A stretch of 64,000 nt of DNA from contig CP120722.1 in NCBI GenBank assembly GCA_029719485.1, positions 992,001 through 1,056,000 on the forward strand. The letters run 5' to 3'. A program made the position numbers and the translations under genes. This DNA is from Kiritimatiellota bacterium B12222 (GTDB lineage Bacteria > Verrucomicrobiota > Kiritimatiellia > SS1-B-03-39 > UBA6053). A model generated the notes under the pieces. It was not told the DNA's origin, searched no databases, and saw only the letters and a program-made list of their open reading frames with translations. Positions 36,057-46,639 of the stretch are shown here, piece by piece (position 1 is the first letter of the stretch; every line of letters begins with the position of its first letter).

Positions 36057-37709
36057 ATGATAATTCGAACACTCATTTTTACCATATTTCTTTCGCTGGC
36101 GTTTTTCGCGTCAGCAGACGATATGGCGATAAAAACGCAGATACAAACTTTAGCGAGTCGTAAGTCTAGCGAAAGGTCTGATGCGATAGCCGCTTTAGTT
36201 GCCACGGGTGATTCTCGGATGGTTCTCTTTTTTGATGCCTATCGGATGGGGAGTATTTATTTGCTCGATGGTGAGCCCTATATCGGCGGTGATGTGATCA
36301 CCGACAACAATTTAGATCAGTTTGTAACTCTTACCCATGTACTAACGGGTGAAGCGGTTGTGGATGAGGCAGGTGCCTTAACATTGGTGCCGCTTTCGAA
36401 TACCGAAAATCTCTCTCCCAATCGTAAGGAGCGTATCCGGGTTCGGTCTGTCAGTATGTTACTCAATTTGTCTTCTCCCGAAGTAGACGCACGATTAAAT
36501 GCAGCGAAACGGGCGGGATCTGCACCCTTTTCTCCTGAAGCGATTCCTTTGCTTGAAAAAATGAGTGTTGAAGATCCTTCAAAAAAGGTGCGCCACACTG
36601 CTGCTGAAAGTTTGGCCTTGCTTCAGTTGGGAACCAGCAGGGATGAAAATGTCCGCATGGAGGCCATTCGCAATTTAGGTCAATTAGAAAGTCTTCGTGC
36701 CTTATCTTTATTGGAAGATATGCTGAATAAAGATAAAGACCTGACCCCAGAGGAAGTGGCGGTTATCACTACGGCTCGCAATAAAATTTTGAGTCATCAG
36801 CAGAAGGTGAAGATTTTTGACAACTTTAAATTCGGGTTGTCCACTGGATCGATCTATATTCTGATGGCCTTGGGGTTGGCGATTATTTATGGATTGATGG
36901 GGGTCATCAATATGGCTCATGGTGAAATGATGATGATTGGGGCTTACACCACGTTCGTGTTGCAGAAAAGCTTCGGTCATGGGCCGGAGAGTCCGCAAAA
37001 CCACTTTTTCCTTTTTGCGTTACCAGCCTCTTTCTTGGTGGCGGCGTTGGTGGGATGGGTGATTGAACGTTTGGTTGTCCGCAAGCTGTATCATCGTCCT
37101 TTTGAATCTCTGTTGGCAACCGTGGGGGTCAGTTTCATATTGATTCAGGTGGTGCGTTTAATTTTTGGAGATAATCAGTCCAGCAACAGTCCTACCTGGT
37201 TAGTGGGTGGATTTGAAGTGGCCAATGACATGACGTTGTCACTCAATCGGGTGTTCATCTTCTTTTTAACCATGGCCTGTGTGGGGGGCGTGATGGCGCT
37301 GATGAGATTCACCAGCTTTGGATTGAAAGTTCGTGCGACCATGCAGCATCGTGAAATGGCTGCATCCGTGGGGATTCATACGCGGCGCATTTATAGTCTT
37401 ACTTTTATGTTGGGATCCGGTTTAGCCGGGCTTGCCGGTTGTGCGTTAACTACTGTAAGTGGCATTACCCCTGATATGGGACAAAATTATGTGGTAGACT
37501 CTTTTCTCATTGTGGTGATTGGCGGGGTTGGAGAATTGGTGGGTGTGGTTTGCAGTGGATTGGGAATGGGGATTATACTTCAATCCCTCGAGAACAGTTT
37601 CTTTAGTCCGGTATGGGCTAAAATAATCATTCTGGGTTTTGTGGTGGCGTTTATTCAGTTCCGACCGGCCGGACTTTTCCCACCTAAAGGGAGGTTGGCT
37701 GATGTCTGA
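36057..37709 (+). CDS. urtB: Urea ABC transporter permease UrtB
   Basis: About 550 aa. The frame is open from 35925, but I choose the ATG at 36057, which starts a signal peptide (MIIRTLIFTIFLSLAFFASA|D). As in other UrtB proteins, a periplasmic domain of about 250 residues with HEAT-like repeats precedes the permease. The permease half has about eight TM helices of the LivH type, with GLAIIYGLMGVINMAHGEMMMIGAY as signature. It overlaps urtC by 8 bp. Confidence 0.93.
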   Translation: MIIRTLIFTIFLSLAFFASADDMAIKTQIQTLASRKSSERSDAIAALVATGDSRMVLFFDAYRMGSIYLLDGEPYIGGDVITDNNLDQFVTLTHVLTGEAVVDEAGALTLVPLSNTENLSPNRKERIRVRSVSMLLNLSSPEVDARLNAAKRAGSAPFSPEAIPLLEKMSVEDPSKKVRHTAAESLALLQLGTSRDENVRMEAIRNLGQLESLRALSLLEDMLNKDKDLTPEEVAVITTARNKILSHQQKVKIFDNFKFGLSTGSIYILMALGLAIIYGLMGVINMAHGEMMMIGAYTTFVLQKSFGHGPESPQNHFFLFALPASFLVAALVGWVIERLVVRKLYHRPFESLLATVGVSFILIQVVRLIFGDNQSSNSPTWLVGGFEVANDMTLSLNRVFIFFLTMACVGGVMALMRFTSFGLKVRATMQHREMAASVGIHTRRIYSLTFMLGSGLAGLAGCALTTVSGITPDMGQNYVVDSFLIVVIGGVGELVGVVCSGLGMGIILQSLENSFFSPVWAKIIILGFVVAFIQFRPAGLFPPKGRLADV

Positions 37710-38832
37710 GTTTAATCAAACGTCTCTTGATCGTGCGAAAAAGCATCTGCTCATTTTAGCCGTGATCGGCTTGGGGCTGGTTCCCTTGCTGTACTTTACT
37801 GGACTCATGTCCATTGAAACGGTCAATATGCTGGGACGCTACCTTTGCTTTGCCATCGTTGCAGTGGGCTTGGATCTTATCTGGGGATACACCGGTATTC
37901 TTAGTTTGTGTCAGGCCCTCTTTTTTACTGTGGGCGCTTATGGAATGGGCATGTATATGGCCCATCAATATCCCAGTGCCGATAACCCTTCGATACCCCA
38001 GTCCTTGTATGTGGTGTTTCCCTACGATGTTGGGCAGGGGAAAGGGGAAGAGATTCTGCCTTGGTTTTGGTGGCCCTTTAAGTTTTTCCCTTTAGCGGTG
38101 TTGCTTTCAATTTTAGTGCCCTGCTTTATCGCGGCCTTGATTGGTCTCGGCGGATTCTTTAGTCGGGTTCGTGGTGTATATTTCGCCATTCTCACCCAGG
38201 CCGTGACGGTGGCCGCTTTCTTGTTCTTTAGTAATAACGATATGTTCCTGTGCGGGACCAATGGCCTGTCACAATTCCGGACCTTTTTGGGATTTGATCT
38301 GGGGGATGATAAATTGAAGTTCATCATGTATATCGTGACAGCGCTTTCCCTTTTAGGGGTGTTGGCACTGTGTCAGTATATTGTTCATTCGCGATTTGGA
38401 CGAATTTTGATTGCGGTACGTGATGCAGAACCGGCCCTGCGTTTTCAGGGCTATAAACCTCATCACTTCAAGATGATCGCGTTCGCCTTTGCAGGTGGGT
38501 TGGCTGGATTAGGTGGCATGTTGTACACGCCGCAAATGCAGATTATTACGCCCTCCGATATGGCCCCGATTAAATCCATTTTGATTGTGGTGTGGGTTGC
38601 CGTAGGAGGACGTGGTACCTTAACCGGTGCGGTCATTGGCGCGCTATTTGTGAATTTGATTTACAGTTGGTTAACCTCACCGATTACCATCGGATCGGTT
38701 CAAGTGTGGAGTCCTGATTACTGGCCCATTCTGTTAGGACTCTTATTCATCTCTGTGGTGTTGGTCATTCCTACGGGGATTGTGAATATCAAACTTCCCT
38801 TCCTTCCTCGCAAAAAGGAGGTGAACTCATGA
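37702..38832 (+). CDS. urtC: Urea ABC transporter permease UrtC
   Basis: About 376 aa. The ATG at 37702 is preceded by GGGAGG and overlaps the end of urtB. LivM-type permease with about ten TM helices; signatures are YLCFAIVAVGLDLIWGYTGILSLCQALFFTVGAYGMGMY and the EAA-like FRAVRDAEPALRFQGYKP equivalent. It pairs with UrtB to form the urea channel in the inner membrane. It overlaps urtD by 4 bp. Confidence 0.93.
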   Translation: MSEFNQTSLDRAKKHLLILAVIGLGLVPLLYFTGLMSIETVNMLGRYLCFAIVAVGLDLIWGYTGILSLCQALFFTVGAYGMGMYMAHQYPSADNPSIPQSLYVVFPYDVGQGKGEEILPWFWWPFKFFPLAVLLSILVPCFIAALIGLGGFFSRVRGVYFAILTQAVTVAAFLFFSNNDMFLCGTNGLSQFRTFLGFDLGDDKLKFIMYIVTALSLLGVLALCQYIVHSRFGRILIAVRDAEPALRFQGYKPHHFKMIAFAFAGGLAGLGGMLYTPQMQIITPSDMAPIKSILIVVWVAVGGRGTLTGAVIGALFVNLIYSWLTSPITIGSVQVWSPDYWPILLGLLFISVVLVIPTGIVNIKLPFLPRKKEVNS

Positions 38833-39638
38833 GTGAATCAACAGATGCTTTTGCCGCCATCGATTATCCGATGGAGTGTCCGGATGTGAACAGTCTTTGG
38901 GATAAACGATTCCTGTTGGCTCTGCAAAATATCACGGCGGTGTTTGATGGATTTAAAGCCTTGGATCTCCATGCTTTTGCGATTGAGCACAATGAACTTC
39001 GGGTGATTATTGGACCCAATGGTGCAGGGAAAACGACTTTTTGCGATATTGTCAGTGGCAAAACCACGGCCACCACGGGTCAGGTGTATTTCGATGGGCA
39101 AGACATTACGACGCTCAGTGAAATGGCCATTGCGCTGAAGGGTGTCGGACGGAAATTCCAGACCCCAACGGTTTATGATAGTTTGACCACTTTCGAAAAT
39201 ATGGAATTGGCCATGCCAGGGAATCAAAACCCTTGGCGCAATCTGATTCATAAACACAGCAAAGCAGATCGTGACAAAATATTTCATCAACTCGAGCGTG
39301 TGCGCCTCGCGGACGATGCGCATACACCGGCTAAATATCTCAGTCATGGACAACGGCAGTGGTTGGCGATCAGTAGTTTGATTCTCGCGGGTCCAAAACT
39401 GTTGTTGGTGGATGAACCGGCCGCAGGACTTACGGATGCTGAAACCGTGTTGACTGCAGAATTGCTTTTGGAGCTGCGTGGAGATCACACGGTGGTGGTC
39501 ATTGAGCACGATATGGATTTTGTCCGTCAGTTAGATGCACGGGTCACGGTATTTAATGAAGGAACGATTTTGGCTGAAGGAAGCCTCGATACGGTTCGTG
39601 AAAATGAAGAAGTTAAGGAGGCTTACCTTGGACGCTGA
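38829..39638 (+). CDS. urtD: Urea ABC transporter ATP-binding protein UrtD
   Basis: A 269-aa LivG-type ATPase. Walker A GPNGAGKTTFCDIVSGK is near 58-74, the signature YLSHGQRQWLAI near 172, and Walker B LLLVDEPAAGLTDAE near 193, followed by VVVIEHDMDFV (H-loop). The variant signature SHGQRQWLAI is usual in UrtD. It overlaps both neighbours. Confidence 0.94.
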   Translation: MSESTDAFAAIDYPMECPDVNSLWDKRFLLALQNITAVFDGFKALDLHAFAIEHNELRVIIGPNGAGKTTFCDIVSGKTTATTGQVYFDGQDITTLSEMAIALKGVGRKFQTPTVYDSLTTFENMELAMPGNQNPWRNLIHKHSKADRDKIFHQLERVRLADDAHTPAKYLSHGQRQWLAISSLILAGPKLLLVDEPAAGLTDAETVLTAELLLELRGDHTVVVIEHDMDFVRQLDARVTVFNEGTILAEGSLDTVRENEEVKEAYLGR

Positions 39639-40338
39639 ACATATTTTAGAAGTAGAAGGACTCACCTTCTCCTATGGGGAAGTTGCCACCTTGCGCGGAG
39701 TTGATTTCTCAGTGCCGAAAGGAAAGGTGGTAAGTTTGATGGGTCGGAATGGGGTGGGTAAAACTACTTTACTCAAAACGCTGATGGGGCTCAATGTGCC
39801 CAGCGGTGGACGCATTCTTTTTGAGGGGAAAGAGATGACGCAACTGCCTACGCACAAACGTGTGAAAGGAGGTTTGGGGTATGTGCCACAGGGACGTCAA
39901 ATATTTCCACGGCTCACTGTGGAGGATAATTTAAAAATTGGTTTAGGGGCCCGGGGAGAAACGCTCCGTAAAGTTCCTCAAGATATCTACGACTTTTTCC
40001 CCGTATTATTTGAAATGCGTGCACGGGCGGGTGGGAACCTTTCGGGCGGTCAGCAGCAACAACTGGCCATAGGCCGGGCCTTGGCGACAGATCCCCAACT
40101 TTTATTGTTGGATGAGCCTACGGAAGGCATCCAGCCCAATATTATCCAGCTCATTGGCGACATCCTGCAACAGCTGGCGAAAGAAAAAGGGATGACGATT
40201 CTCATCGTCGAGCAGTACCTTGACTTCGTTCGCGAGATCTCATCCAGCTTTTACATTATGAACCGTGGCGCCATTTCTGCACGCGGTCCCATTCACGATC
40301 TTACACAGGATCTGGTTCACCAGTATCTAAGTGTTTAG
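39628..40338 (+). CDS. urtE: Urea ABC transporter ATP-binding protein UrtE
   Basis: About 236 aa. The frame is open from 39535, but the TTG at 39628 follows AAGGAGG (39615-39621) at 6 nt and gives the typical UrtE N-terminus (LEVEGLTFSYGEVATLRGVDF). LivF-type ATPase: Walker A GRNGVGKTTLLKTLMG, signature LSGGQQQQLAIGRAL, Walker B LLLLDEPTEGIQPNIIQ. The Q-rich signature and EGIQPNI are usual in UrtE. It completes the transporter and overlaps urtD by 11 bp. Confidence 0.93.
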   Translation: MDAEHILEVEGLTFSYGEVATLRGVDFSVPKGKVVSLMGRNGVGKTTLLKTLMGLNVPSGGRILFEGKEMTQLPTHKRVKGGLGYVPQGRQIFPRLTVEDNLKIGLGARGETLRKVPQDIYDFFPVLFEMRARAGGNLSGGQQQQLAIGRALATDPQLLLLDEPTEGIQPNIIQLIGDILQQLAKEKGMTILIVEQYLDFVREISSSFYIMNRGAISARGPIHDLTQDLVHQYLSV

Positions 40339-40384
40339 GACAAAACAAAAAAACAACACCTGAAATATAAAACGAGAAACTAAC

Positions 40385-41347
40385 ATGAATATAAAGAAAT
40401 ACATGACCCCCGTACTTACTGCTGCTGGTTTGCTGGCCGCGGTAAACACTTATGCCGAAATTGAATTGGCTGAAGGACTGACGGCTACCGGCTTTATCGA
40501 TATGTCAATGGGCACTGTCGAAAATGGGCTTGATACAGATCCGTATGGACAGCTGGATCAGGTTGAAATTGATTTATTTTATGATTTCGGCACCGGCACG
40601 ACTGCACGTGTTGATTTGAATGATTTGGGTGACGGGGTTGTGGTCGAGCAAGCCTATATTGGAGTTGAATTACCGAATAACTTCAGTTTGACCATTGGTA
40701 AGTTCTTATCTTCACTCGGATTTGAAGGTCCTGAGCCTGTGGATCTTTGGCAGTATTCTTACTCTGCGAATATCCTGGCCTATCCTGGGTATTCTAATGG
40801 TGCCGCTCTCGGATATGCCACTGATAGTTTCAGTTTGTACGGTTCTGTACTCGATGGATCTTTTGACAGTGATGGCGATTTTTCCAACCCCAGTTACGAA
40901 GTGCAGTTAAAGCTCTTTCCTACAGAAGGGTTGGTTATTCAGGCCGGATATGCGACTCAGAAATTCGACAAAGTTTATGCGGAAGAAGATGTACCATTGG
41001 TGGAAGAGTATGACCAGGGAATCTTCAATATCTGGGCACAGTACCAGACGGGTGGCTGGACAGTAGCTGGTGAGTATAACTTCGTGCAGGAAGCTGGTGA
41101 AACCGGTGCTGACGGTGATGGCTATTTGGTTATGGTGAACTATGCCTTTAATGATAAGTTTGCTCTGACGATTCGTACCTCTGCCGTAAGTTTGGATAAT
41201 GGTTATGAGGACACCGAATATACCATCAGTCCTAGTTGGACGATCAATGAAAATCTGTTTGCTCTCCTCGAAGCGCGTACAGATGATTATAGTGATGACC
41301 AGCTCGATGGCGAAAGCTATGCGGCTGAGTTAATCTTCTCTTTCTAA
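40385..41347 (+). CDS. Porin-like outer-membrane protein of the urea locus
   Basis: A 320-aa protein with signal peptide ending NTYA|E. The mature part shows amphipathic beta strands, is acidic, rich in Gly, Tyr and Phe, and ends AELIFSF with the terminal Phe recognised by the BAM complex. The FIDMSMGT..., LTIGKFLSSLGFEGPE... and YSANILAYPGYSNGAALGYA segments resemble putative carbohydrate-free porins of the outer-membrane BBP2-like group. It sits 46 bp after urtE and before the urease genes, and shares the 13-mer translation leader with urtA, so a role in urea (or short-amide) uptake across the outer membrane is a reasonable inference. Confidence 0.75.
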   Translation: MNIKKYMTPVLTAAGLLAAVNTYAEIELAEGLTATGFIDMSMGTVENGLDTDPYGQLDQVEIDLFYDFGTGTTARVDLNDLGDGVVVEQAYIGVELPNNFSLTIGKFLSSLGFEGPEPVDLWQYSYSANILAYPGYSNGAALGYATDSFSLYGSVLDGSFDSDGDFSNPSYEVQLKLFPTEGLVIQAGYATQKFDKVYAEEDVPLVEEYDQGIFNIWAQYQTGGWTVAGEYNFVQEAGETGADGDGYLVMVNYAFNDKFALTIRTSAVSLDNGYEDTEYTISPSWTINENLFALLEARTDDYSDDQLDGESYAAELIFSF

Positions 41348-41372
41348 GTTGAAGATAAACAGCATATCATTT

Positions 41373-41409
41373 GGATCACGCTTCGGGCTTGTCAGTCCGA
41401 GCGTGATCC
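41373..41409 (+). terminator. Hairpin between porin and urease genes
   Basis: Long stem GGATCACGCT(T)CGG / CCGAGCGTGATCC with one bulged T and a 10-nt loop, followed by TTATTG. The weak T run suggests partial termination or mRNA processing between the transport and enzyme sections. Confidence 0.65.
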
Positions 41410-41467
41410 TTATTGTGAATCGAAATTCAATCCACCTTGACTAAACGAATGACCTGTAGGAGCGCGT

Positions 41468-42226
41468 ATGAGATTATCCCCCCGAGATATTGATAAATTG
41501 ATGCTTCATCAGGCTGGATGTGTGGCCCAAAAGCGCTATGCACGCGGACTGCGACTCAATCATCCTGAAACGGTGGCATTGATCGCCACTCAACTACTAG
41601 AATTTATTCGAGATGGTGAAAGTGTTTCTAGCTTGATGAATAAGGGGAAGCAATTGCTTGGAATGGCTGATGTCATGCCGGGAGTGGCGGAAACCGTACA
41701 TGAAGTGCAAGTAGAAGGCACTTTTCCTGATGGCACAAAATTAGTAACCGTTCATCATCCTGTATGTCGTGAACAGGGGAATCCTGAGTTAGCCCTTTAT
41801 GGTTCCGGACTTTGTCGAAGCGTTGAGCCGGGGCCTGGTGCGGAAAGTTATTTGCCGGGGGAACGGCACTTTGCAGAAGATAAAATTGAATTGAATGCCG
41901 GACGTGAAACGATTCAACTCTCCGTAATCAATCATGGAGATCGTCCTGTTCAGGTCGGATCCCATTATCCCTTTTTTGAAACCAATGCGGGTCTGATGTT
42001 TGACCGCAAAAAGGCCTTTGGTATGCGACTCGATATTGCCGCCGGAACTGCGGTGCGCTTTGAGCCCGGTGAGCGTAAAAAAGTTCAACTCGTTCGCATG
42101 GTCGGCGAAGAAATTATTTATGGAGGCAATGCTTTGATTTCGGGTTCCTCCAAAGATCATAAAGCTGATGAGGCTTTGTCTCGTGCGATTGAGCGAAGCT
42201 TTAGTCATGAGGAGGAAGAGGTATGA
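41468..42226 (+). CDS. ureAB: Urease gamma-beta fusion subunit (UreA-UreB)
   Basis: A 252-aa protein. Residues 1-100 are urease gamma ([34 protein letters not shown] ... [30 protein letters not shown]). Residues about 125-235 are urease beta ([21 protein letters not shown] ... [25 protein letters not shown]). Separate genes are the rule; gamma-beta fusions occur in Helicobacter and some other lineages. TAGGAG precedes the start. The stop overlaps the ureC start as ATGA. Confidence 0.95.
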   Translation: MRLSPRDIDKLMLHQAGCVAQKRYARGLRLNHPETVALIATQLLEFIRDGESVSSLMNKGKQLLGMADVMPGVAETVHEVQVEGTFPDGTKLVTVHHPVCREQGNPELALYGSGLCRSVEPGPGAESYLPGERHFAEDKIELNAGRETIQLSVINHGDRPVQVGSHYPFFETNAGLMFDRKKAFGMRLDIAAGTAVRFEPGERKKVQLVRMVGEEIIYGGNALISGSSKDHKADEALSRAIERSFSHEEEEV

Positions 42227-43935
42227 GTCAGTACATTACCCGCCGTGGATATGCAGACATGTATGGAATTACCGTAGGGGACGCTCTACGACTTGGGGAT
42301 ACGAACCTTTGGATCTCACCCGAAATTGATCACACCGTTTATGGTGAAGAATGTAAATTTGGTGGGGGAAAAGTTTTACGTGATGGTATGGGGCAGGCCA
42401 CCGGTGTTCCTGCCGATGAGGTGCTGGATCTGGTGATTACCAACGCCCTTATTTTAGATTACACTGGCGTCATTAAAGCCGACATTGGCATTAAAGGTGG
42501 ACGCATTGTCGGGATTGGCAAAGCTGGAAATCCACATATGATGCCCCAAGTGGATCCTCAAATGATTGTGGGCGTGGGAACGGAAGTGATCGCAGGTGAA
42601 AAAATGGTTCTCACCGCAGGGGCGATTGATTGTCATATCCATTTTATTTGTCCGCAACAGATTAACGAAGCATCAGCTGCTGGGATTACGACCATGTTGG
42701 GAGGCGGAACCGGACCCTCCACGGGGACCAATGCGACGACGTGTACGCCCGGGGCTTTTCATGTGGAAATGATGATTCGTGCAACAGATCAGTATCCTAT
42801 GAATTTTGGATTCTTAGGCAAAGGCAACGCCTCGCGTCCTGAGGGCGTCAAAGAACAAATTGATGCGGGGGCCTGCGGATTAAAATTGCATGAAGATTGG
42901 GGCACGACTCCTGCGAGTATCGACCAATGTTTGAAAATTGCGGAGCAGGAAGATGTGCAGGTATGCATTCATACCGACACTCTAAACGAGTCTGGATTTG
43001 TGGAGGCGAGTCGCGATGCCTTCAAAGGGCGCACCATTCATACCTACCATACGGAAGGGGCAGGGGGTGGACATGCGCCAGACATCCTGAGCCTTTGCGG
43101 AGAAGAAAATGTATTACCTTCATCCACCAATCCTACGCGGCCGTACACCATAAATACCCTCGATGAACATTTGGATATGTTGATGGTCTGTCATCATTTG
43201 GATCGCAGTATTCCCGAAGATGTTTCTTTTGCGGAAAGTCGCATCCGGGGTGAAACCATTGCGGCCGAAGATATTTTGCATGACCTCGGTGCCCTGTCGA
43301 TTATGGCCTCAGATTCTCAAGCCATGGGGCGTATTGGCGAAGTGGTCTGTCGTACCTGGCAAACCGCGCACAAAATGAAAGATCAACGAGGCGTGTTGCC
43401 AGAAGATGAAGGCAAGGGGCATGATAACTTTCGGGCCCGTCGCTATGTGGCCAAGTACACCATTAATCCTGCAATCGCGCACGGATTTTCGCATGAAATC
43501 GGTTCGGTGGAAGTGGGGAAATTGGCTGACCTTACTTTATGGAAGCCAGAGTTTTTCGGTATTCGTCCGGAACTGGTGATTAAAGGAGGGGTAATTGCCC
43601 AAGCGCAAATGGGGGATGCCAATGCATCGATCCCTACACCTCAACCTTATATTTCACGTCCAATGTTTGGTGCGGATGGATCTTCAGCCGCCATGCATTC
43701 TAAAGTATTTGTATCTCAAGCCTCCCTTGAAAATGTGGCGACTTATGGCATCAATAAACAGCCCGTCGCGGTCAAAAATTGTCGGGGACTGGGCAAGAAG
43801 GATTTAAAATTAAATGACTATTTGCCGAATATCGAAATTGATCCTGAAACGTATCGGGTAACGGTTGATGGCGAGCACCTGACCTGTGAGCCAGCAGATG
43901 TGTTGCCTCTCGCTCAACTTTATCACCTGTTTTAA
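42223..43935 (+). CDS. ureC: Urease alpha (catalytic) subunit
   Basis: A 570-aa protein of standard length. All nickel-site residues are visible: His138 and His140 (DCHIHF), Lys221, the lysine carbamylated in urease (GLKLHEDWG), His250 (CIHTDT), His276 ([15 protein letters not shown]) and Asp364 ([10 protein letters not shown]). The mobile-flap MVCHHLD with Cys323-His324 is also intact. The enzyme hydrolyses urea to ammonia and carbamate in the cytoplasm. Confidence 0.98.
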   Translation: MSQYITRRGYADMYGITVGDALRLGDTNLWISPEIDHTVYGEECKFGGGKVLRDGMGQATGVPADEVLDLVITNALILDYTGVIKADIGIKGGRIVGIGKAGNPHMMPQVDPQMIVGVGTEVIAGEKMVLTAGAIDCHIHFICPQQINEASAAGITTMLGGGTGPSTGTNATTCTPGAFHVEMMIRATDQYPMNFGFLGKGNASRPEGVKEQIDAGACGLKLHEDWGTTPASIDQCLKIAEQEDVQVCIHTDTLNESGFVEASRDAFKGRTIHTYHTEGAGGGHAPDILSLCGEENVLPSSTNPTRPYTINTLDEHLDMLMVCHHLDRSIPEDVSFAESRIRGETIAAEDILHDLGALSIMASDSQAMGRIGEVVCRTWQTAHKMKDQRGVLPEDEGKGHDNFRARRYVAKYTINPAIAHGFSHEIGSVEVGKLADLTLWKPEFFGIRPELVIKGGVIAQAQMGDANASIPTPQPYISRPMFGADGSSAAMHSKVFVSQASLENVATYGINKQPVAVKNCRGLGKKDLKLNDYLPNIEIDPETYRVTVDGEHLTCEPADVLPLAQLYHLF

Positions 43936-44024
43936 GTTGTGAAACACCTGAGTCCCCAAGACGTATAAAGGAATGAATAAACAGATTTTTATTAGGTCTA
44001 TGCGTTCACTCCTTTTTTTCTGAC

Positions 44025-44693
44025 ATGACGACACCTGCACTCAATTGGTATCATTTAGCGGACTCCGCATTCCCTACGGGCGGATTTGCGTTTTCGTCGG
44101 GTATTGAAGCATCGGCCAAGTTTGGATTGTTTACCAATCGAGGTCAGTTTATGGATACCTTGCGCTCTGCTCTGGAGCAATGGGTCACCTACGAGATTCC
44201 TTTTATCAATAGTTGTTTTGATGAAAAGGAAGATGTGGATGCTCTGCGTGAAAGTTATCATGCAGGCATGACGTCTTCTCCCATGTTGCGTGGAAGTTTG
44301 GTGCAGGGACGCAGCATGCTTCGTTCGTTAGAGCAATTATTGGGCGCTGAAGCTTTGAAGAGCACCCGGGAACGGCTGCCCCGAAATCCGGAGCGTCGCC
44401 ACTTGTTGTTGGTGTATGGATGGGGCTTGGCGGAATTGGGGATGCCGTTAACTGAAGCTAAAAACTGCTTTTTATATATCAATGTGCGAGATGCAATTTC
44501 GTCGGCCATTCGCCTGGGTTGTATCGGTCCGATGGAGGGGCATCGCATGCAACATCAGCTTTTACAAGAAGGGGAGAGCCTGCTCTCCATACAGCCGTTG
44601 CGAGATTATCGTTCCGCCCGACGCAATGCACCCGCCTTGGAAATTGCGCAGGCCGGACACGACCGCATTTATTCTAAACTCTTTCAAAGTTAA
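44025..44693 (+). CDS. ureF: Urease accessory protein UreF
   Basis: A 222-aa all-helical protein. N-terminal [24 protein letters not shown] is the UreF signature, and [21 protein letters not shown] in the C-terminal third matches the family. UreF binds the UreD-urease complex and gates GTP hydrolysis by UreG. The start lacks a clear Shine-Dalgarno and lies 89 bp after ureC, a gap with a weak AAAGGAATGA/TTCACTCCTTT hairpin. No ureE lies between them. Confidence 0.93.
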   Translation: MTTPALNWYHLADSAFPTGGFAFSSGIEASAKFGLFTNRGQFMDTLRSALEQWVTYEIPFINSCFDEKEDVDALRESYHAGMTSSPMLRGSLVQGRSMLRSLEQLLGAEALKSTRERLPRNPERRHLLLVYGWGLAELGMPLTEAKNCFLYINVRDAISSAIRLGCIGPMEGHRMQHQLLQEGESLLSIQPLRDYRSARRNAPALEIAQAGHDRIYSKLFQS

Positions 44694-44716
44694 CCCCACC
44701 CTTGGAGCTTCTGCTT

Positions 44717-45463
44717 ATGTGCACCCCCCACTCTCATTCTCACGATCATGGCCCGCACGGTCACACCCATGAACATTTGGATCATCCCGGTCACTACGGT
44801 GATCGCGATGCCCCGCATCAACGCGACTACAGCAAACGCGCATTCACAGTGGGCATTGGCGGCCCGGTCGGAACCGGCAAAACCGCGTTGTTGCGCTTGC
44901 TTTGTCAGAAGCTGAAAGACCGCTATCAACTCGGGGTAGTCACCAACGATATTTTTACCCGTGAAGATGCCGAATTTTTGGTGCGCAACGAAGCGCTTGA
45001 TGCCGACCGTATTATTGGCGTGGAAACCGGAGGCTGTCCACATGCCGCCATTCGTGAAGATGTTTCATTGAATTTGGATGCACTGGAAACTTTGATGGAA
45101 CGCTTTGATGGTAAACTGGATCTGTTGCTGATTGAATCGGGCGGAGACAATTTGGCGGCCCATTATAGTCGGGAGCTCGCCGATTTTACCATTTATGTGA
45201 TCGATGTTTCCGGAGGAGATAAGATTCCACGCAAAGGCGGACCCGGGATTACTCAAGCTGATTTGTTGGTGATCAATAAAACCGATTTGGCGGAATTGGT
45301 GGGGGCAGATTTGAGTGTGATGGATCGCGATTCTAAAAAGATGCGTAACGACGGACCCTTCCTCTTTAGCAACTGCAAAAAAGAAGAAGGCCTGCAAGAG
45401 ATTATTGCGCATATCGATCATGCCCTTGCTCACGCGAAAGGGCTGGCACATTCGCATTCTTAA
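44717..45463 (+). CDS. ureG: Urease accessory GTPase UreG with His-rich N-terminal extension
   Basis: About 248 aa from the ATG at 44717 (GGAG 9 nt upstream; a longer TTG start at 44702 is less likely). The first 34 residues contain 11 histidines in [16 protein letters not shown] style. P-loop GPVGTGKT at 49-56, then [32 protein letters not shown] with the Cys-Pro-His metal motif, the family IESGGDNL, and NKTDL. The C-terminus ends HSHS. UreG supplies nickel and GTP energy for urease activation. The His tail may store nickel in place of the missing UreE. Confidence 0.95.
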   Translation: MCTPHSHSHDHGPHGHTHEHLDHPGHYGDRDAPHQRDYSKRAFTVGIGGPVGTGKTALLRLLCQKLKDRYQLGVVTNDIFTREDAEFLVRNEALDADRIIGVETGGCPHAAIREDVSLNLDALETLMERFDGKLDLLLIESGGDNLAAHYSRELADFTIYVIDVSGGDKIPRKGGPGITQADLLVINKTDLAELVGADLSVMDRDSKKMRNDGPFLFSNCKKEEGLQEIIAHIDHALAHAKGLAHSHS

Positions 45464-45699
45464 TCAGGAGTGGCTATGCCGCGAGTGCCTTAACCCAATA
45501 AAGCAGATGCAACACTTTCGGGATAAGGAAAAAAAGTAGGACGGGTTTACCGTTTCTTTTGGAAGGAAAACGCCTCCCAGATTTGGGGAAAATTGACAGT
45601 ATTCTCTGAATACTTGGGGTTGCCCCTCTATGAAAATTGGGGTAGAGGATTTCTTTTACCGCTCCATCTGTTGGGGCTGATCTTTTAAAAGGGACGATC

Positions 45700-46599
45700 A
45701 TGTGGATTTGGTTGGGTTTGACTTCGATGCTGTTTTTAGGGGTGTACGACCTCTCTAAAAAACACGCCCTCAATGGGAATGCGGTATTGTCGGTTTTGTT
45801 TTTATCGAACCTCACCTCCGTTTGTTTGATGTTGCCCTTTTTGATCGGCTCGCGACTGGCGCCCGACTTTTTTCAAGGCATGGGGGTGTACGCCGCGCCC
45901 ATGCCGTTGGCTTGGCATGGATGGATGATGGTCAAAGCTCTGATTGTCGGCACCTCTTGGATTTGCGCCTATTTCGCGCTGAAACATCTGCCCATTTCGA
46001 TTGTTTCACCGATCCGTGCGTCCGGACCTGTGTGGACGCTCGCCGGAGCGGTGTTGATTTATCATGAACAGCCCAGCTCTTTGCAGTGGGTGGGTATGGG
46101 GATCATTTTTGGCTGTTATTTTTTGTTTTCACTGCTGGGCCGTGAGGAAGGCATTTCCTTTTATCGCAGTAAATGGGTGTGGTTGATTTTAATGGCCACC
46201 TTGGTGAGTACTTGTAGCTCCTTGTTTGATAAATGGTTGCTTCAGGTATTGGGGATGGCGCCGCTGCAAGTGCTGGGTTGGTATTTTTTATACCTCTGCC
46301 TGTTCTTTTCGTTGATTACGGGAGTGCTGTGGTTTCCGAATCGTCACAAGACCACTCCCTTTGTCTGGCGGTGGTCTATCCCCATGATCGGCACCTTTTT
46401 GGTTATCGCCGACTTTGTTTATTTTATCGGGGTCAGCGATCCGGATGCGCTGATCATCATCATGTCCGTTTTGCGACGCAGCAGTGTGTTGGTTTCTTTC
46501 TTTGTGGGGGCGGCCTTGTTTAAGGAAGTGAATATACGTAAAAAAGCCTGGGTGCTTTCAGGTATTCTGTTGGGCGTGTTGCTTATTGTGTTGTCGTAA
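45700..46599 (+). CDS. EamA/DMT-family transporter
   Basis: A 299-aa membrane protein with about ten TM helices arranged as two repeated five-helix units, each with EamA-like features. The first repeat ends VSPIRASGPVWTLAGAVLIYHEQPSSLQWVGMGIIF and the second ends MSVLRRSSVLVSFFVGAALFKEVNIRKKAWVLSGILLGVLLIV. AAAGGGA precedes the start. It lies between ureG and ureD, after a 236-bp gap in which I see no gene. Substrate unknown; a metabolite or metal exporter/importer serving the urease locus is possible but unproven. Confidence 0.82.
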   Translation: MWIWLGLTSMLFLGVYDLSKKHALNGNAVLSVLFLSNLTSVCLMLPFLIGSRLAPDFFQGMGVYAAPMPLAWHGWMMVKALIVGTSWICAYFALKHLPISIVSPIRASGPVWTLAGAVLIYHEQPSSLQWVGMGIIFGCYFLFSLLGREEGISFYRSKWVWLILMATLVSTCSSLFDKWLLQVLGMAPLQVLGWYFLYLCLFFSLITGVLWFPNRHKTTPFVWRWSIPMIGTFLVIADFVYFIGVSDPDALIIIMSVLRRSSVLVSFFVGAALFKEVNIRKKAWVLSGILLGVLLIVLS

Positions 46600-46639
46600 T
46601 CCGGCGGGACGCGGTTGATCCTACTGGCATGGAAGGTCT

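Noticed and set aside
38838-39509. 223-codon minus-strand ORF
   Set aside because: Antisense to urtD with clear Walker motifs on the plus strand.
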